A DNA stretch of 64,000 nucleotides from contig NZ_CP109178.1 in assembly GCF_036248255.1 (NCBI RefSeq), positions 7,445,001 to 7,509,000 on the forward strand. Reading direction: 5' to 3'. This stretch comes from Streptomyces sp. NBC_01717 (GTDB taxonomy: Bacteria; Actinomycetota; Actinomycetes; Streptomycetales; Streptomycetaceae). A program made the translations under genes and the position numbers. Under the pieces are notes generated by a model. That model made no database searches and was not told the origin of the DNA. It was given only the letters and a program-made list of their open reading frames with translations. Of the stretch, positions 27,206 through 36,438 are shown in pieces; within the stretch, counting starts at the first letter, position 1; every line of letters begins with the position of its first letter.

Positions 27206-30200
27206 ATGAGTGACACCGGCCAGATCCCGGGCGAGGGACTGCCGGAGAACGCAGGCATGGTGGAGCAGCCGGGCAACCCCGCCCCGGGTGCGTACACCTT
27301 CCTCGCTCCCTCCGAGCATGCGTCCGAGGACGACGATCTTCTGCTGATGCCGAGCCCGCAGGGCGCCTGGAGCGAACCGCAGGTCGCCCCGGTCCCCGGT
27401 CAGCCGGTGGGCGGCGGCGACGTACAGGCACCGGCGCCGCTGGAGGGACAGGCCGCGTACCAGACGCAGCCGCAGGGCTATGTCGGTGGTGTGCAGGCCG
27501 TGCAGGCCCAGGGACCCGTGCAGGTCCAGGAGGCACCGGACCCGGCCGTGTACGCCGTTCAGCAGGCCGTGGCCGGAGCGATGACCGAGACCGGGCAGGG
27601 CACGCACGAGTCGGGCGGCCGTGACTCGGGTGCCGTCGATCTCAATGGCGTACGCATGCCGGCACCGGCCTCCGTTGCCGTACCGGTCGCGGCCGCCCCC
27701 GTGCGCCGGCCGCTGCACCGCGGCCCGGCCTCGGGCGAGTCGACCCCGTCGTACGGCGGGACGCCGACCGGCGGTGTGGTCCGTTCGCTCGCCGACCGCG
27801 GACCCGCCGAGGCGCCGCAGACCCCGATGCCCGCACGGCACGCGGGACCGCCCACCACCGGTCCCGAGTACCTCGACCTGCCGGGCCCGCAGCTCGGCGA
27901 GATCCCGCCGCAGGCCGGCAGCCCGTGGGCGGCGCACGTACCGGAACAGGTCGCGGTGCCCGTGGCAGTGGCAGTGGCAACGGAAGCCGTGACCGCGGAA
28001 GCGGCCGCAGAAACGGTCGTCCCGGAGCCGGTTGCCGAGCCGGTGCAGGTCGCACAGCTGGTCGAGGCCGCGCCCGCCGCTGCCGGGGCTTTTGCGGACG
28101 GCGCATCCAACGGCGCATCCATGGGCCGGTTCGTGCCCGTGGAGGGGTCCGTGCCGACGACTCCGCACCTGGCCCCGACGCCGGTCGTGGAGCAGGTCGT
28201 CACGGAGCAGGTCGCGCAGCCGGAAGCCGTCGTCGAGCCGGCGCCCGTGCCCGAACCCGCGTCCGTTCCGGAGCCCCAGGTCCGGCCCGAGCAGGTCGCG
28301 ATCGCCATCGAGCCGGTGCCGGCCCCGGTTGTCGAGACCCCCGAGATCCCCGAGCCCGTCGCAGCCGTGCCTGCTGCGGCCGAAGTGCCCGCGCCCGAAC
28401 CGGTACCCGCGCCGGAGCCGGTGGTCGTCCCCGCGCCCGTCGTCGTGGCCGAGCCCGACGCCGTACTCGTGGCAGAGCCGGAGCCGGAGCCGGTCGCCGC
28501 TCCGGAGGAACCCGTCCCCGCGCCCGTCGTCGGGACCGCCCCCGAACCGGTCCTCGTGCCCGAGCTCGAGACCGGCCCCGAGGTCATCGAGACCCCGGAC
28601 CTCACGCCCATCGACGCCGGCCAGGACTTCGAGGCGCCCGCGGCGGACCAGGGGCCCACGGAGCCGGTCCGGACCCCTGCCGAGGGGACCCCGGTGGCCG
28701 AGGCGCCGGTCGACGAGGTGCCACCGCCCGCCGCGGAGACTCCCGACCGGGCCGCCGCCTCCGGGTACGACGACGCCGAGCGCGAAGCCGTGCTCCGGGT
28801 CATGCGCGAGCGTCGCGACATCCGCAACGGCTTCCGCAGCGACCCCATCCCGCACGAGGTCCTGCTCCGCGTCCTCGAGGCCGCGCACACGGCGCCCAGC
28901 GTCGGCCACTCGCAGCCCTGGGACTTCGTCGTCATCCGCTCCGCGGAGACCCGCCGCTCCATGCACGAACTGGCGCAGCGTCAACGCGACGCGTACGCCA
29001 AATCGCTGCCCAAGGGCCGGGCCAAGCAGTTCAAGGAACTGAAGATCGAGGCCATCCTCGACACCCCGGTGAACATCGTCGTCACCGCCGACCCCACCCG
29101 CGGCGGCCGCCACACCCTCGGCCGGCACACCCAGCCGCAGATGGCCCCGTACTCCTCGGCACTCGCCGTCGAGAACCTGTGGCTCGCCGCGCGCGCCGAG
29201 GGTCTCGGCGTCGGCTGGGTCAGCTTCTTCGACGAGCGCGAGATGGTCCGCGCTCTCGGCCTGCCCGAGCACCTCGAAGTCGTCGCGTACCTCTGTGTCG
29301 GTTATGTCGACGAGTTCCCCGAGGAGCCCGAGCTGATGCAGGCGGGCTGGTCCAAGCGACGCCCGCTGTCCTGGGTCGTCCACGAGGAGACGTACGGTCG
29401 CCGCGCGCTGCCCGGCGAGGAGCCGCACGACCTGCTGCAGGAGACCATCTCCAACATCCGTCCGCTGGACGCCAAGGCACTCGGCGAGGCCTGGGAACGC
29501 CAGAAGCGGATGACCAAGCCGGCGGGTGCGCTCGGCATGCTGGAGATCATCTCCGCACAGCTGTCGGGTCTCTCCCGGATGTGCCCGCCGCCGATCCCGG
29601 AGCCCGCGGCTGTCGCGATCTTCGCCGGGGACCACGGGGTGCACGCCCAGGGCGTCACCGCGTGGCCGCAGGAGGTCACCGGCCAGATGGTCGCCAACTT
29701 CCTCGGCGGCGGCGCGGTCTGCAACGCATTCGCGGCCCAGGTCGGTGCCGAGGTGTGTGTCGTCGACGTCGGCGTCGCCACGGAGCTGCCCGCGACCCCC
29801 GGCCTGCTGCCGCGCAAGGTGCGTGCGGGAACGGCCGACTTCACGACCGGTCCGGCCCTCACCCGTGAAGAGGTCCTCGCGGCCATCGAGGTCGGCATCG
29901 AGACCGCCCGCGATCTGGTGGCAGCGGGCAACAAGGGCCTGCTCACCGGTGAGATGGGCATCGCCAACACCACCGCGTCCGCCGCGCTGATCTGCGTGTA
30001 CACGGGCATGGATCCGGCCGAGGTGACCGGTCGTGGCACCGGGATCAACGACGAGATGCACGCCCGCAAGGTCGACGTGGTCCGCCGTGGCCTCGAACTG
30101 CACCAGCCCGACCCGTCCGACCCGATCGGCGTGCTTGCCGCGGTCGGCGGCCTGGAGCACGCCGCGATGGCAGGATTCCTGCTGGGCGGTGCGTCGTTGC

Positions 30201-30481
30201 GTACGCCGGTCGTCCTGGACGGGGTGAGTGCGGGCGCCGCGGCCCTGGTCGCCCGGGCGATCGCCCCCGAGGCCCTGGCCGCATGCATCGCCGGTCACCG
30301 CAGCGCGGAGCCCGGCCATGTCGCCGCGCTCAACAAGCTGGGCCTGCGCCCGCTCGTCGACCTCGACCTCCGCCTCGGCGAGGGCACGGGTGCGCTGCTG
30401 GCGCTGCCGATCGTGCAGAGTGCGGCGCGGGCGATGCACGAGGTGGCGACGTTCGACTCGGCGGGCGTCACCGAGAAGTAG
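27206..30481 (+). CDS. cobT: Fusion protein: disordered arm - BluB - CobT
   Basis: A 1091-residue protein. Residues 1 to about 515 are low-complexity, rich in Pro, Glu, Val and Ala (many PEPV-like repeats), presumably disordered. About 520-735 is a BluB-type flavin destructase domain (RRDIRNGFRSDPIPHEVLLRVLEAAHTAPS...GWVSFFDEREMVRALGLPEH) that makes 5,6-dimethylbenzimidazole from FMNH2. About 743-1091 is CobT, nicotinate-nucleotide:dimethylbenzimidazole phosphoribosyltransferase, with FAGDHGVHAQGVTAWPQEVT and catalytic Glu1059 in GEGTGAL. The fusion thus makes the lower B12 ligand and activates it. A strong hairpin follows the stop. The ATG at 27206 is the first start; a later one would only shorten the arm. 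Confidence 0.92.
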   Translation: MSDTGQIPGEGLPENAGMVEQPGNPAPGAYTFLAPSEHASEDDDLLLMPSPQGAWSEPQVAPVPGQPVGGGDVQAPAPLEGQAAYQTQPQGYVGGVQAVQAQGPVQVQEAPDPAVYAVQQAVAGAMTETGQGTHESGGRDSGAVDLNGVRMPAPASVAVPVAAAPVRRPLHRGPASGESTPSYGGTPTGGVVRSLADRGPAEAPQTPMPARHAGPPTTGPEYLDLPGPQLGEIPPQAGSPWAAHVPEQVAVPVAVAVATEAVTAEAAAETVVPEPVAEPVQVAQLVEAAPAAAGAFADGASNGASMGRFVPVEGSVPTTPHLAPTPVVEQVVTEQVAQPEAVVEPAPVPEPASVPEPQVRPEQVAIAIEPVPAPVVETPEIPEPVAAVPAAAEVPAPEPVPAPEPVVVPAPVVVAEPDAVLVAEPEPEPVAAPEEPVPAPVVGTAPEPVLVPELETGPEVIETPDLTPIDAGQDFEAPAADQGPTEPVRTPAEGTPVAEAPVDEVPPPAAETPDRAAASGYDDAEREAVLRVMRERRDIRNGFRSDPIPHEVLLRVLEAAHTAPSVGHSQPWDFVVIRSAETRRSMHELAQRQRDAYAKSLPKGRAKQFKELKIEAILDTPVNIVVTADPTRGGRHTLGRHTQPQMAPYSSALAVENLWLAARAEGLGVGWVSFFDEREMVRALGLPEHLEVVAYLCVGYVDEFPEEPELMQAGWSKRRPLSWVVHEETYGRRALPGEEPHDLLQETISNIRPLDAKALGEAWERQKRMTKPAGALGMLEIISAQLSGLSRMCPPPIPEPAAVAIFAGDHGVHAQGVTAWPQEVTGQMVANFLGGGAVCNAFAAQVGAEVCVVDVGVATELPATPGLLPRKVRAGTADFTTGPALTREEVLAAIEVGIETARDLVAAGNKGLLTGEMGIANTTASAALICVYTGMDPAEVTGRGTGINDEMHARKVDVVRRGLELHQPDPSDPIGVLAAVGGLEHAAMAGFLLGGASLRTPVVLDGVSAGAAALVARAIAPEALAACIAGHRSAEPGHVAALNKLGLRPLVDLDLRLGEGTGALLALPIVQSAARAMHEVATFDSAGVTEK

Positions 30482-30550
30482 CGCCCGGGCTTGGTCGGCC
30501 TCGCCGGCGCTTGAGGCGCGGGGGACGGGCGGAGCCCGGGTTCCCGGAAC

Positions 30551-30594
30551 GGGTGGGTGGGGGAGAGCTCCGCGCAGCGGCCCCCCACCCACCC
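30551..30594 (+). terminator. Terminator after the bluB-cobT gene
   Basis: GGGTGGGTGGGGG (30551-30563) pairs perfectly with CCCCCACCCACCC (30582-30594) around an 18-base loop, 70 bases after the stop. Confidence 0.8.
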
Positions 30595-30717
30595 CGCCGG
30601 CCCGCCCCGCCGCACCCCGTATCGTTGACCCACACCTCACAAAACCGCACGTCACAGCCGCTCCATCGCCGTAGCGGCCCGCACGCACCCCGTATCGCCC
30701 GAGGAGCCCGCACCGCC

Positions 30718-31974
30718 ATGGCCGAGCACGCCGATCACCCCGCGTACCCCGTCGGACTGCGCCTGAGCGGGCGCCGCGTCGTCGTTGTCGGCGGCGGTCA
30801 GGTCGCGCAGCGCCGCCTCCCCGCACTCATCGCGGCGGGCGCCGACATCACCCTCGTATCGCCGTCCGCGACGCCGTCCGTCGAGGCGATGGCCGACGCC
30901 GGTGAGATCCACTGGGAGCGCCGCCGGTACGAGGACGGGGACCTCACCGACACCTGGTACGCGCTCATCGCCTCCGACGACGCCGCCGCGAACGAGGCCG
31001 CGTCCGCCGAGGCCGAGCGCACCCGCACCTGGTGCGTGCGCAGCGACAACGCCGACGTCGCCACGGCCTGGACCCCGGCCACCGGCCGCAGCGAGGGCGT
31101 GACCGTCGCAGTCCTCTCCACCGACGCGCAGGGCCGCGACCCGCGCCACTCCGCCGCCGTCCGCGACGCCATCGTCGAGGGTCTGCGCGACGGCACGCTC
31201 GCCGCCCCGCACCACCGCACCCGCCCCACCCCCGGCGTATCCCTGGTCGGCGGCGGCCCCGGCGACCCCGACCTGATCACCGTGCGCGGGCGGCGCCTGC
31301 TCGCCGAGGCCGATGTCGTCATCGCCGACCGGCTCGGCCCGCGCGACCTGCTCGACGAACTGCCGCCGCACGTCGAGGTGATCGACGCCGCGAAGATCCC
31401 GTACGGCCGCTTCATGGCGCAGGAGGCGATCAACCAGGCGCTCATCGAGCACGCCAAGGCGGGCAAGGCCGTCGTCCGGCTCAAGGGCGGCGACCCGTTC
31501 GTCTTCGGCCGGGGCATGGAGGAGGCACAGGCGCTCGCCGCCGAAGGCATCCCGTGCACCGTCGTCCCCGGGATCTCGAGCTCGATCTCCGTACCCGGCG
31601 CGGCCGGTATCCCCGTCACCCACCGTGGGGTCGCCCACGAGTTCACCGTGGTGAGCGGCCATGTCGCCCCCGACGACGAGCGTTCGCTGGTCGACTGGGC
31701 GGCACTCGCGCAGCTGCGTGGCACCCTCGTGCTGCTGATGGCCGTGGACAAGATCGGCGCCATCGCCAAGGCCCTCATCGCCCACGGCAAGGCGCCCGGG
31801 ACACCGGTCGCCCTGATCCAGGAGGGGACCACGGCGGCGCAGCGCAGGGTCGACGCGACCCTCGCGACCGTCGGCGAACGGGCCGCCGCCGAAGAGGTAC
31901 GTCCCCCGGCCGTGATCGTCATCGGTGACGTCGTCGCCGTCGGTACGGCCACCCTCCCGAATCCCGCCGAGTAA
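30718..31974 (+). CDS. cobA: Uroporphyrinogen-III C-methyltransferase with siroheme-synthase-type N-domain
   Basis: A 418-residue CysG-like fusion. The N-terminal part (about residues 12-150) has the NAD-binding GRRVVVVGGGQVAQRRL of precorrin-2 dehydrogenase. The C-terminal SUMT domain begins VSLVGGGPGDPDLITVRG (about residue 175) and contains VRLKGGDPFVFGRG and VPGISSSISVPGAAGIPVTHRG. It makes precorrin-2, the branch point to siroheme and cobalamin, and may oxidise it further. GAGGAG at 30701-30706 precedes the ATG. It fits with cobL and cobT in this region, though it has its own terminator-separated transcript. Confidence 0.93.
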   Translation: MAEHADHPAYPVGLRLSGRRVVVVGGGQVAQRRLPALIAAGADITLVSPSATPSVEAMADAGEIHWERRRYEDGDLTDTWYALIASDDAAANEAASAEAERTRTWCVRSDNADVATAWTPATGRSEGVTVAVLSTDAQGRDPRHSAAVRDAIVEGLRDGTLAAPHHRTRPTPGVSLVGGGPGDPDLITVRGRRLLAEADVVIADRLGPRDLLDELPPHVEVIDAAKIPYGRFMAQEAINQALIEHAKAGKAVVRLKGGDPFVFGRGMEEAQALAAEGIPCTVVPGISSSISVPGAAGIPVTHRGVAHEFTVVSGHVAPDDERSLVDWAALAQLRGTLVLLMAVDKIGAIAKALIAHGKAPGTPVALIQEGTTAAQRRVDATLATVGERAAAEEVRPPAVIVIGDVVAVGTATLPNPAE

Positions 31975-32038
31975 CCAGCGGTAACGGATCTTCTTCCAAG
32001 CCGTTGGCACGACACACCGGACAAGGCAGTATCAACCT

Positions 32039-32857
32039 GTGGCAGATCTCATCACCGTCGACGACCCTGACGACCCGCGCCTGCGCGACTACACGGGCCT
32101 GACCGACGTCGAACTCCGGCGCAGGCGAGAGCCCGCCGAGGGCCTCTTCATCGCCGAGGGCGAGAAGGTGATCAGACGCGCCAGGCACGCCGGGTACGAG
32201 ATGCGGTCCATGCTGCTCTCGGCGAAGTGGGTCGACCTGATGCGCGACGTCATCGACGAGGTCCCGGCGCCGGTGTACGCGGTCAGCCCGGAGCTCGCCG
32301 AGCGGGTCACCGGCTACCACGTGCATCGCGGTGCGCTCGCCTCCATGCAGCGCAAACCACTTCCGACGGCCGACGAACTGCTGACGAAGACCCGCCGGGT
32401 CGTCGTCATGGAGTCGGTCAACGACCACACCAACATCGGCGCCATCTTCCGCAGCGCCGCCGCCCTCGGCATGGACGCGGTGCTGCTCTCCCCGGACTGC
32501 GCGGACCCGCTCTACCGGCGCTCCGTCAAGGTCTCCATGGGCGCGGTCTTCTCCGTCCCGTACGCGCGTCTCGACAGCTGGCCCAAGGCCCTGGAGACCG
32601 TACGGGAGGCGGGCTTCAAACTCCTGGCACTCACCCCCGACGACAAGGCCAGCAGCATCGACGAGGCGGCGCCGCACCGGATGGACAAGGTGGCACTGAT
32701 GCTCGGCGCCGAGGGCGACGGACTGTCCACGCAGGCCCTGGTCGCCGCCGACGAATGGGTACGCATCCCGATGGCGCACGGCGTCGACTCGCTGAACGTG
32801 GGCGCGGCCGCCGCAGTCGCGTTCTACGCGGTGGCGTCGGGCCGCCCGCAGGACTGA
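32039..32857 (+). CDS. TrmH/SpoU-family RNA 2'-O-methyltransferase
   Basis: A 272-residue SPOUT methyltransferase with a small substrate-binding N-domain (residues about 10-100, including LFIAEGEKVIRRA). The three SpoU motifs are visible: NDHTNIGAIFRSA (motif 1), LMLGAEGDGL (motif 2) and IPMAHGVDSLNVGAAAAVAFY (motif 3), which form the knotted SAM site. The RNA target (tRNA or rRNA) cannot be told from the sequence. The GTG at 32039 has only a weak AAGG upstream. It converges with a Ser/Thr kinase gene 18 bases away. Confidence 0.92.
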   Translation: MADLITVDDPDDPRLRDYTGLTDVELRRRREPAEGLFIAEGEKVIRRARHAGYEMRSMLLSAKWVDLMRDVIDEVPAPVYAVSPELAERVTGYHVHRGALASMQRKPLPTADELLTKTRRVVVMESVNDHTNIGAIFRSAAALGMDAVLLSPDCADPLYRRSVKVSMGAVFSVPYARLDSWPKALETVREAGFKLLALTPDDKASSIDEAAPHRMDKVALMLGAEGDGLSTQALVAADEWVRIPMAHGVDSLNVGAAAAVAFYAVASGRPQD

Positions 32858-32875
32858 CCGGCTGTTTGCCGGCGC

Positions 32876-34192
32876 CTACTGCCGGGGCAGCAGGTGCTGT
32901 TCCTGCGCTTCATGCTGTTCCTGCTGTCCCGGGGCCTGTGTGACGCCCAGCCCACGGGCCGGTCCCTGGCAACCCTGCGCCGCCGCGATCCCCAGCGCCA
33001 CCAGCAGCGTCACCACGACGAAGACGACCAGACGCTGGCGCAGCAGTCGCGGGTTGGCCGGACGCCGACCCGTCGATGTCGTACGGGTCCCGGGCCGGGT
33101 TCCCGGTCGCCCCTTCGTGCCGTTCGTCCCGTTGGTGGCCTGGGGGCGCTTTCCGGAGCGCGTGGTGTTGCGCGGCGGCTGCGGCCGCGAGCCCCCCGTA
33201 CGGGGCGACGTCGTGCGCGAGGGCGCCGTCTGCCGGGTCTGCGGACGCGGCGCCGGAGGGCTCGCCGCACGCCGGGTCTGCTGTTCGGTGTACGGGCCGT
33301 CGAGCCGGCCGGTCGGCCGGTCCAGCTCCTGCGCCGAGCGCTGCACGGGCGGCCGGCTCTCGTGCAGTCCCTGCGCCTCGCGGGCCGCGATCTCCTTGAG
33401 CCGCATGGAGAGTTGAAGCGTGCTCGGCCGCTCCTCCGGATCCTTCGCCAGGCAGGCACTCACCAGCGGCGCCAGCGCGTCGTGGACGTCGTACAACTGC
33501 GGTTCCTCGTGCACCACGCGGTACAGCATCACCTCGGAACTGCCGTGCCCGAAAGGCGAGTCGGCCATCGCCGCGTACGCCAGCGTGGCACCGAGCGAGA
33601 ACACGTCCGTCGCGGGGGTGACCGCCGCTCCCCGCACCTGCTCGGGCGCCAGGAAGCCGGGCGAGCCCACGGCCGTACCGACATGCGTGAGCGTGCTCGC
33701 CCCGGTCGCCCAGGCGATCCCGAAATCGATGATCCGGGGGCCCTTGGGGGAGAGGAGGATGTTCGACGGCTTCAGATCACGGTGGACGACACCGGCCTCG
33801 TGCACCGCCACCAGCCCCTCGGAGAGCGCCGCCCCGATCGACGCCACCTCGGCCGCCGACAGCGGGCCTTCCTCGGCCACCTTGTCGTGCAGGGAGGGGC
33901 CGGGGACGTACTGCGTGGCGAACCACGGGCGGTCGGCCTCAAGATCGGCCGCCACCAGACGGGCCGTACAGCCGCCGCGGATCCGCCGTGCCGCCGACAC
34001 CTCGCGCGCGAAACGCGAACGGAACTCCTGGTCCTCGGCGAGATCCGGGCGGATCACCTTGAGCGCCACCCGCTGGCCGCGCCGGTCCGAACCCAGATAG
34101 ACGACACCCATGCCGCCCGCTCCGAGCCGTCTGTGCAGCCTGAACGAGCCGACGACACGCGGGTCCTCGCGCCGGAGCCGCATCATCGCCAT
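32876..34192 (-). CDS. Ser/Thr protein kinase with a C-terminal membrane helix
   Basis: A 438-residue Hanks-type kinase. The glycine loop GAGGMG is at residues 24-29, Lys45 binds ATP, HRDLKPSN has catalytic Asp139, and DFG is at 156-158, followed by an activation segment with GSPGFLAPEQ. A Pro/Thr/Arg-rich linker (about 265-385) leads to a single membrane helix (about 388-405) and a short Gln/Glu tail. There are no PASTA repeats, so it is unlikely to sense muropeptides as PknB does. The ATG at 34192 begins just before the kinase fold; the upstream open frame has no similarity. Confidence 0.93.
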   Translation of the reverse strand: MAMMRLRREDPRVVGSFRLHRRLGAGGMGVVYLGSDRRGQRVALKVIRPDLAEDQEFRSRFAREVSAARRIRGGCTARLVAADLEADRPWFATQYVPGPSLHDKVAEEGPLSAAEVASIGAALSEGLVAVHEAGVVHRDLKPSNILLSPKGPRIIDFGIAWATGASTLTHVGTAVGSPGFLAPEQVRGAAVTPATDVFSLGATLAYAAMADSPFGHGSSEVMLYRVVHEEPQLYDVHDALAPLVSACLAKDPEERPSTLQLSMRLKEIAAREAQGLHESRPPVQRSAQELDRPTGRLDGPYTEQQTRRAASPPAPRPQTRQTAPSRTTSPRTGGSRPQPPRNTTRSGKRPQATNGTNGTKGRPGTRPGTRTTSTGRRPANPRLLRQRLVVFVVVTLLVALGIAAAQGCQGPARGLGVTQAPGQQEQHEAQEQHLLPRQ

Positions 34193-34397
34193 GTCTGCCC
34201 ATCCCCGCTGCCTGGTCCGCCTGACGTGGCACAGCTTACGTACCCGTGGCCCGGCGCGCTCAGAGGCCGCGCCCTCGTCCGCCCATCGATTGTCAGTGCC
34301 GGGTGGGAAACTTGAAGGGTGGTCAGGGAGCCGCGGATCCACGCTCCCCGGCCCGTGCGAGATCTCAAAGGTCCGTCGCAGAAGGGGGATTGGATCA

Positions 34398-34655
34398 GTG
34401 AAAGGCGATCGAGTCGAAATAGTCGTGGACGCCGGGGACACGACGCGTACCTACGAAGTGGTGGCCGGTAGAGCGGGTCGCCGGGTGGAGACGGCCGTCC
34501 GTCGAGGGGTGGTCGAAGTGAGTGAAGTCACTCGCAACGGCTCCGTGGTGCGCACCGCCCGCTTCATGGCGGCCAGGGTGCTCGCCCTGGTCGAACAGCC
34601 GGTCCCCCGGGAGGACGCGTCCGAGCGCCCCCTCCGGGAAGACCCCAAGGTCTAG
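34398..34655 (+). CDS. Small conserved-looking hypothetical protein
   Basis: An 85-residue cytoplasmic protein with a beta-rich, charged sequence (RVEIVVDAGDTTRTYEVVAGRAGRRVETAVRRGVVEV). No known domain was recognised. The GTG at 34398 is well supported: GAAGGGGGA at 34381-34389 lies eight bases upstream, and codon use is G/C-ending. It is divergent from the kinase gene, with 205 bases between their starts. It could bind nucleic acid or another protein given its many Arg residues, but nothing specific supports this. Confidence 0.75.
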   Translation: MKGDRVEIVVDAGDTTRTYEVVAGRAGRRVETAVRRGVVEVSEVTRNGSVVRTARFMAARVLALVEQPVPREDASERPLREDPKV

Positions 34656-34772
34656 TGCCCGATCTCCACCCAGAGGAGTACGCCGAGCAGCGACGGCTCA
34701 TCCTCCGGGAGGCCCGGCATTCGATACGCGGGCATGACGACCCGCGCCCCGGGCGTCCCTAATGTTGAAGTC

Positions 34773-34820
34773 GAGCGGCGGGCGTTGCACTCGTCCCCCG
34801 AGGTCAGACGCCCGCCGCTC
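34773..34820 (+). promoter_or_regulatory. Hairpin in the leader of a small membrane-protein gene
   Basis: GAGCGGCGGGCG (34773-34784) pairs perfectly with CGCCCGCCGCTC (34809-34820) around a 24-base loop. It ends 12 bases before the ribosome site of the gene at 34845 and lies after a possible -10 (TAATGT, 34760-34765), so it would be in the mRNA leader. Confidence 0.5.
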
Positions 34821-34844
34821 CCACAACAGGTCAGGAGAGGAACC

Positions 34845-35054
34845 ATGGCGGACACGGCAGCGCGGACGATGATCCGTACGCAGGGGCGCAGGGCACATGC
34901 CGCGTTCGGCAGCCGCCCGTCGTCCGGTACCCGCCACCCGCTGGTGGCGACGGCCATGGTTCTTCCTCTGGCGGCCCTGCTCGTAGTCGTCTTCGGCGGC
35001 TGGGACGCAGTGGTCACACAGGCGTCGTCCGTGGGTGTGATGCTGGGGCGCTGA
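34845..35054 (+). CDS. Small single-pass membrane protein
   Basis: A 69-residue protein with a basic, polar N-terminus (RTMIRTQGRRAHAAFGSRPSS) and one membrane helix at about residues 36-52 (VATAMVLPLAALLVVVF). The ATG at 34845 is supported by AGGAGAGG at 34833-34840. Positive charges before the helix suggest the N-terminus stays in the cytoplasm. No function is known. A 13-bp hairpin follows about 90 bases downstream. Confidence 0.75.
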   Translation: MADTAARTMIRTQGRRAHAAFGSRPSSGTRHPLVATAMVLPLAALLVVVFGGWDAVVTQASSVGVMLGR

Positions 35055-35375
35055 GCGGCGCCCCGGGTCCGGAAGAGCGGTCCGGACCGGGACATCGGGC
35101 CAACAGCCCCGTGGGGACGGGGGTGCGGCGGACGGCAGCGTTTGTCCGGTCAGCTGGGGAGCTGACCGGACATCGCGCTTTCCGGGGGTCCTCGCGCCCG
35201 GCTCCCGGGTACGCCGCGTCCGGCCGCGCCCCTGGGGCCGTCGCGCCCGGCCGCGCCCTGTACGGAGGGTTTCGCGTCGGCGCCCGGCGCCGCACCACGG
35301 CGTGCGCGGCGGCGCGTACGCTCATCGGCGGGCCCGGGCGGAACCGGACCGCATCTGCTGCCACCGGGGGAGACC
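35055..35375 (+). other. Gene-free stretch after the small membrane-protein gene
   Basis: No supported gene is present. The first half holds GTCCGG/CCGGAC-rich repeats near 35068-35094 and the perfect hairpin listed at 35143-35172. The rest, before the phosphotransferase-like gene, is GC-rich with no recognisable operator. Confidence 0.4.
35143..35172. terminator. 13-bp hairpin with GGGG loop
   Basis: TGTCCGGTCAGCT (35143-35155) pairs perfectly with AGCTGACCGGACA (35160-35172). It is the likely terminator of the small membrane-protein gene. Confidence 0.7.
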
Positions 35376-36371
35376 GTGACCACCGCAGTCGTCCGCGCGC
35401 TGGGCGCCCTCGCTCATGACGTGGCCCACCCGCCCACGGGCACCGAGGCTCCGTGCAGCTGCCCGGCCCCGGCGGTGCTCGCGGACCGCGCCGACGGCAC
35501 AGTCGTCCGCAGTGGTGCGGTGGTCGCGAAGGCCCACGCCCCGGACACCGACACCACGGCCCTGGCCGTCCGCCTCGCCCTGGCCGCGTCTCCCGCCCTG
35601 ACCGGCATCCTCCTGCCACCCGTACCCCGGCCCGCCGGGGCCACCGCCCCCAACTCCACGGTGCACGGCCGCTCCGTGACCCTGTGGCCCCACGGCGAAC
35701 CCGTGGACCCCGCAGACCCCGACGCCGCCCCCTGGGAGGAGGCAGCCGTCCTCCTGGCCCGGCTCCACCGCACCGCACCACCGACCCCACCCCGGGCCGT
35801 GCGGGCGCTCCCCGCGATGCGTGGCCCCGCGAAGGCCGCACTCGCCGTGGCCCGGATGTGCCGGGCCCGGCCCGGCGACCCGGCCACCGTCCCCGTACGC
35901 GAAGCATGGCGGCGGCTGCCCGCCTGGGCCCGCGACGAGGACGTCGCGCCCCCGCACCGCTCGCGCTTCCTCTGCCATGGCGATCTGCATCTCGGCCAGC
36001 TCGTCCGCCACCCCTCCCCGCACGGCCCCTGGCTGCTCATCGACGTCGACGACCTGGGCCTCGGTGATCCCGCCTGGGACCTCGCGCGTCCCGCCGCCTG
36101 GTACGCGGCCGGGCTGCTGCCTCCCGATGTCTGGCTGCGCTTCCTGGACGCCTACCGGGCAGCCGGCGGGCCGGCCGTACGCGCCGATGGCGACCCCTGG
36201 CCCGACCTGGACGTCCCGGCCCGAGCCCTGACGGTGCAGACCGCCGCGCTGGCGTTCGCCAAGTCTGCTGCGGAGCAGAGAACTCCGGATGAAGTGGAAC
36301 AGATGATGATCGACGCCTGTGCCCGAATTGCGTCCCTCCCGCACGAGTTGGCCGCCGAACACTCGTCGTAG
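35376..36371 (+). CDS. Aminoglycoside phosphotransferase (APH)-fold protein
   Basis: A 331-residue protein of the APH/choline-kinase fold. The catalytic loop is FLCHGDLHLGQLV and the metal-binding DFG-equivalent is LLIDVDDLGLGDPAWDLARP, both in the second half; the N-lobe ATP lysine is less clear (VVRSGAVVAKAHA). Members phosphorylate small hydroxylated substrates, and many are not antibiotic-resistance enzymes, so I do not call resistance. The GTG at 35376 has GGGGGAGA just upstream. The next gene encodes a zinc-ribbon protein on the same strand. Confidence 0.85.
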   Translation: MTTAVVRALGALAHDVAHPPTGTEAPCSCPAPAVLADRADGTVVRSGAVVAKAHAPDTDTTALAVRLALAASPALTGILLPPVPRPAGATAPNSTVHGRSVTLWPHGEPVDPADPDAAPWEEAAVLLARLHRTAPPTPPRAVRALPAMRGPAKAALAVARMCRARPGDPATVPVREAWRRLPAWARDEDVAPPHRSRFLCHGDLHLGQLVRHPSPHGPWLLIDVDDLGLGDPAWDLARPAAWYAAGLLPPDVWLRFLDAYRAAGGPAVRADGDPWPDLDVPARALTVQTAALAFAKSAAEQRTPDEVEQMMIDACARIASLPHELAAEHSS

Positions 36372-36438
36372 GGTGAACCGATCGTCTCCGGGCATGAATT
36401 CCGGGACGGCGAACCGACGGCGAGGAGCTGAGCCGACC

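Noticed and set aside
27125..30826. A very long open frame (over 1200 codons) on the minus strand across the bluB-cobT gene
   Set aside because: It mirrors the plus-strand gene, whose BluB and CobT domains are certain; high GC leaves the opposite frame open, and its Gly/Arg/Asp-rich sequence has no domain.
35376..36371. Aminoglycoside resistance gene
   Set aside because: The fold is APH-like, but the family is broad and no feature links it to antibiotics; a resistance label would be unsupported.
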